A stretch of DNA of 7,507 bases, taken from NCBI GenBank assembly GCA_900555105.1, contig USJP01000067.1, positions 1 through 7,507 of the forward strand, read 5' to 3'. Positions within the stretch are counted from its first letter, which is position 1. Each line of letters begins with the position of its first letter. The position numbers and the translations under genes are program-made. This document shows positions 5,482-7,507 of the stretch, in pieces. This DNA comes from an uncultured Coriobacteriaceae bacterium (GTDB lineage: Bacteria > Actinomycetota > Coriobacteriia > Coriobacteriales > UMGS124). A model generated the notes under the pieces. That model had not been told where the DNA came from, searched no databases, and saw only the letters and a program-made list of their open reading frames with translations.

Positions 5482-7497
5482 TTACTTCGCCTGCGACAGG
5501 GCGTCCTGAACGGCAGCCTTGAAGCCCTTAAGGGTGTTGGAGGCACCGGAGGCAATGTCGATGTCGTCGAGGTTGTCGACGCCCACGACCTCCTCGCAGT
5601 AGGTCGGCAGGGCAAGCTCGCCGATCGTAGCGGTCTCGGAGGACTCCACGACCTCGCAGCCAGAAATCTTGCCGCCCTCGACGGTCACGGACAGCGTGAT
5701 CTTGCCGCCGTAGCCCTGGCCGGAGCCCTCGTACGTGCCGTCGGCGTAATCGCCGGTCAGCTCAGAAGCGGCGCCTGCGGCTGCAGCTGCCTCGGCGTCG
5801 AGCTTCTCCTGGTGGGTCATAGCCTTCTCAGTGGCGCCCTCGAAGGTGCCCTGAGCACGCTTAGCGGCGTTCTGGCCAGCATAGCGGCCGAAGACCATGG
5901 TCTCGGAGAGGTTGCCGCCGCCGTTGTACATGTCGGCGAAGACGGAGCCCATCTCGCCGCCCTCGAACAGACCCTCGATAGGCAGGCCGTCGATGCCGAT
6001 GACCTGGGCCTTGGCGTTGCGGCGAGGGCCACCCTGGGTGTTGAACAGCGTGGGGCCGATCTTCAGGGCATAGAAGGGGCCGGTCTCAACGGGCACGGTG
6101 CACATACGACCCCAGTCGTCCTCTTCGCCCTGGTTGTCGTTGGCATGGCAGTGCTTGTTGTACTTCTCCAGGGCCTTGTCGAGCTCGCCGTTTGCGTTGA
6201 AGTCGGGAGCGTCGCCAGCATCGCGGATGGCCTGGGACAGGTCGGCAATGGTGTCACCCGAGATGATGAGGCCACTCTCAATCTCGGCCTGGTTGTCATC
6301 GCTGAAGCCATTGGTCATGGGGCCGTCGGCAATGTGGGCGGAGTCGATGATGAGGTAGGCCGGCAGGGGCATGGGCGTGGAAATCCAACGGCCGCCGATG
6401 GAGATGCGGCCATGGCGCGTGGCAGCCTGCTCGTTCTGGAAGCGCGAGCCGTCAAGGCCGGCATAGATGCCGTTCTTGGCAGAGGCGCCACCGAAGCGAG
6501 TCGTGGTCAGGTTCGGGTTCTGGTAGGTCCACATGTAGCCAGAGACGTTGGACATGTGCCACAGCTCGGCGCCCACCTGCTGGGCCATCTTGATGCCGTC
6601 GCCGGTGTTGGTGGTGCCGGCCTGCAGGTAGGTGTAAGGCAGCTGCGTGAAACCGGCGATCATGTCCTTGTTGGCCTCAAAGCCACCGGTGCACAGGCAC
6701 ACGCCGCCGTTGGCCTTGATGTTGAGCTCGGCGCCGTCCTTCTCGACAACGACACCAATCACGGCGCCGGCCTCGTCGGTGATGAGGCGCTTACCAGCGC
6801 AGCTCTTCCACACGGTGAGCTTCTCGTCGTCAACGCGGGCGTTAACGGCAGCCATGCAGAGGTTGTAATAGCTGGCATCGAAGCGGGTGCCGGAGGCAGA
6901 CAGGCACAGGCAGTGCTCAGACTCGGGAATCTCGGGGAACTCGTTCCAGTGGTACACATAGCCGGCGCGGCCCAGACCCCAGGCGTTGTCGGTAAGAACC
7001 CAAGCGTCCTTCTGAGCAGCCTCCATCGGGAACTTGTCGGGCTGATCGGCAGGGCTGACCTCGGGGCACACGAGCTCGGGGTCGGCGCCCAGGGTGTTGA
7101 TCATCCAGTCCCAGTTGCCAGCGGCACCCTCGCACATACCCTTAAGGGCCTCTTCGTCCCAGTTCTGGAACTTGCCCATGAGCTTGGAGAAGTAGCCGTA
7201 GAGCTGGTCGGCGTCGTCGGTGGCGATCACAAACTGGCCGGAAGCCTTCGTGTTGCAGGGCTCTTCGCCCTCAGGAGCCTTCTCGCAGACGAGGACCGTG
7301 GCGCCCTCCTCGTAGGCGGCGACGGCGGCGTTTGCGCCAGCGCCACCGAGACCAAGCACGACGACGTCGTACTCGGCGTCCCACTGCACGTCGGCTGCAG
7401 GAGCGTCAGCCAGCGCGGTGCCGGTGACGGCACCCATGGCGACGGCACCCATGGCGGCACCCTTGAGCAGATTGCGGCGAGAAACGTTAGTGCTCAT
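5482..7497 (-). CDS. Tat-exported fumarate-reductase-like flavoprotein with C-terminal FMN-binding domain
   Basis: This 671-residue protein begins with a twin-arginine signal (SRRNLLKG, Arg7-Arg8), a hydrophobic stretch to about residue 30 and a likely cleavage site near ALADA (30-32), so it should be exported folded with its flavin. An FAD-binding fold follows: YDVVVLGLGGAGANAA (GLGGAG at 49-54), a central substrate-capping region, and the flavin-contacting C-terminal part with TQGGPRRN (487-494), GLFEGGEMGS (509-518) and NGGGNLSETMVFGRYAG (525-541). After an Ala-rich linker (about 568-580) comes an FMN_bind domain (about 583-671) with the ApbE-type flavin attachment motif DIASGAS, acceptor Ser653. 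There is no CxxCH haem motif, so electrons must come from a partner. Such enzymes reduce fumarate, urocanate, cinnamates or drugs as respiratory acceptors. The substrate here is unknown: the His of the fumarate reductase H-T-x-G-G motif appears to be Asn486. Start support is limited because only 10 bp upstream are visible (GGA at the edge). Confidence 0.92.
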   Translation of the reverse strand: MSTNVSRRNLLKGAAMGAVAMGAVTGTALADAPAADVQWDAEYDVVVLGLGGAGANAAVAAYEEGATVLVCEKAPEGEEPCNTKASGQFVIATDDADQLYGYFSKLMGKFQNWDEEALKGMCEGAAGNWDWMINTLGADPELVCPEVSPADQPDKFPMEAAQKDAWVLTDNAWGLGRAGYVYHWNEFPEIPESEHCLCLSASGTRFDASYYNLCMAAVNARVDDEKLTVWKSCAGKRLITDEAGAVIGVVVEKDGAELNIKANGGVCLCTGGFEANKDMIAGFTQLPYTYLQAGTTNTGDGIKMAQQVGAELWHMSNVSGYMWTYQNPNLTTTRFGGASAKNGIYAGLDGSRFQNEQAATRHGRISIGGRWISTPMPLPAYLIIDSAHIADGPMTNGFSDDNQAEIESGLIISGDTIADLSQAIRDAGDAPDFNANGELDKALEKYNKHCHANDNQGEEDDWGRMCTVPVETGPFYALKIGPTLFNTQGGPRRNAKAQVIGIDGLPIEGLFEGGEMGSVFADMYNGGGNLSETMVFGRYAGQNAAKRAQGTFEGATEKAMTHQEKLDAEAAAAAGAASELTGDYADGTYEGSGQGYGGKITLSVTVEGGKISGCEVVESSETATIGELALPTYCEEVVGVDNLDDIDIASGASNTLKGFKAAVQDALSQAK

Positions 7498-7507
7498 ACA
7501 AAAATCC

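Noticed and set aside
1..7507. CRISPR arrays, insertion sequences, tRNA or rRNA genes, toxin-antitoxin pairs
   Set aside because: No regularly spaced repeats, transposase motifs, cloverleaf-like segments or small paired genes were recognised on reading both strands.

Overview
The window is high-GC bacterial chromosome. Its gene content suggests an actinobacterium of the Coriobacteriia (Collinsella/Eggerthella-like gut anaerobes): a Tat-exported fumarate-reductase-type flavoprotein with an FMN-binding tail, an actinobacterial-style capsule regulatory trio, and strong GC bias at third codon positions. The class assignment is an inference from gene content, not from a marker gene.

Left part, plus strand (1-2810). 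The window opens inside the last third of an SMC/RecF/YhaN-like ATPase, which ends at 503. A 150-bp AT-rich intergenic region follows, with a 13-bp palindrome next to a -10-like hexamer. Then comes a compact exopolysaccharide control operon: a Wzz/CpsC chain-length regulator (654-1310), a CpsD-type tyrosine autokinase (1315-2097, 4 bp gap) and a CpsB-type PHP phosphotyrosine phosphatase (2116-2810, 18 bp gap). The membrane protein CpsC normally activates the CpsD kinase, and CpsB dephosphorylates its C-terminal tyrosine cluster. Here the phosphatase gene is out of frame: a 26-bp imperfect tandem duplication (2239-2264 / 2265-2290) splits it into two frames. Removing either copy restores a continuous protein of about 222 residues with all PHP motifs. 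This is the most notable observation in the window.

Middle (2811-3089). About 280 bp without a convincing gene separate the operon from convergent minus-strand genes. It holds a strong minus-strand terminator (3029-3067) and a degenerate copy of one terminator arm 61 bp away.

Right part, minus strand (3090-7497). In transcription order these are a 671-residue Tat-exported FAD/FMN reductase (7497-5482) with its own terminator, a LOG-family phosphoribohydrolase-like protein (5373-4840, start corrected by its Shine-Dalgarno site), and peptide chain release factor 3 (prfC, 4703-3090). These three look like separate or loosely linked units rather than one pathway: respiration with an unknown organic acceptor, nucleotide metabolism, and translation termination. 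No tRNA, rRNA, insertion sequence or CRISPR array was seen.
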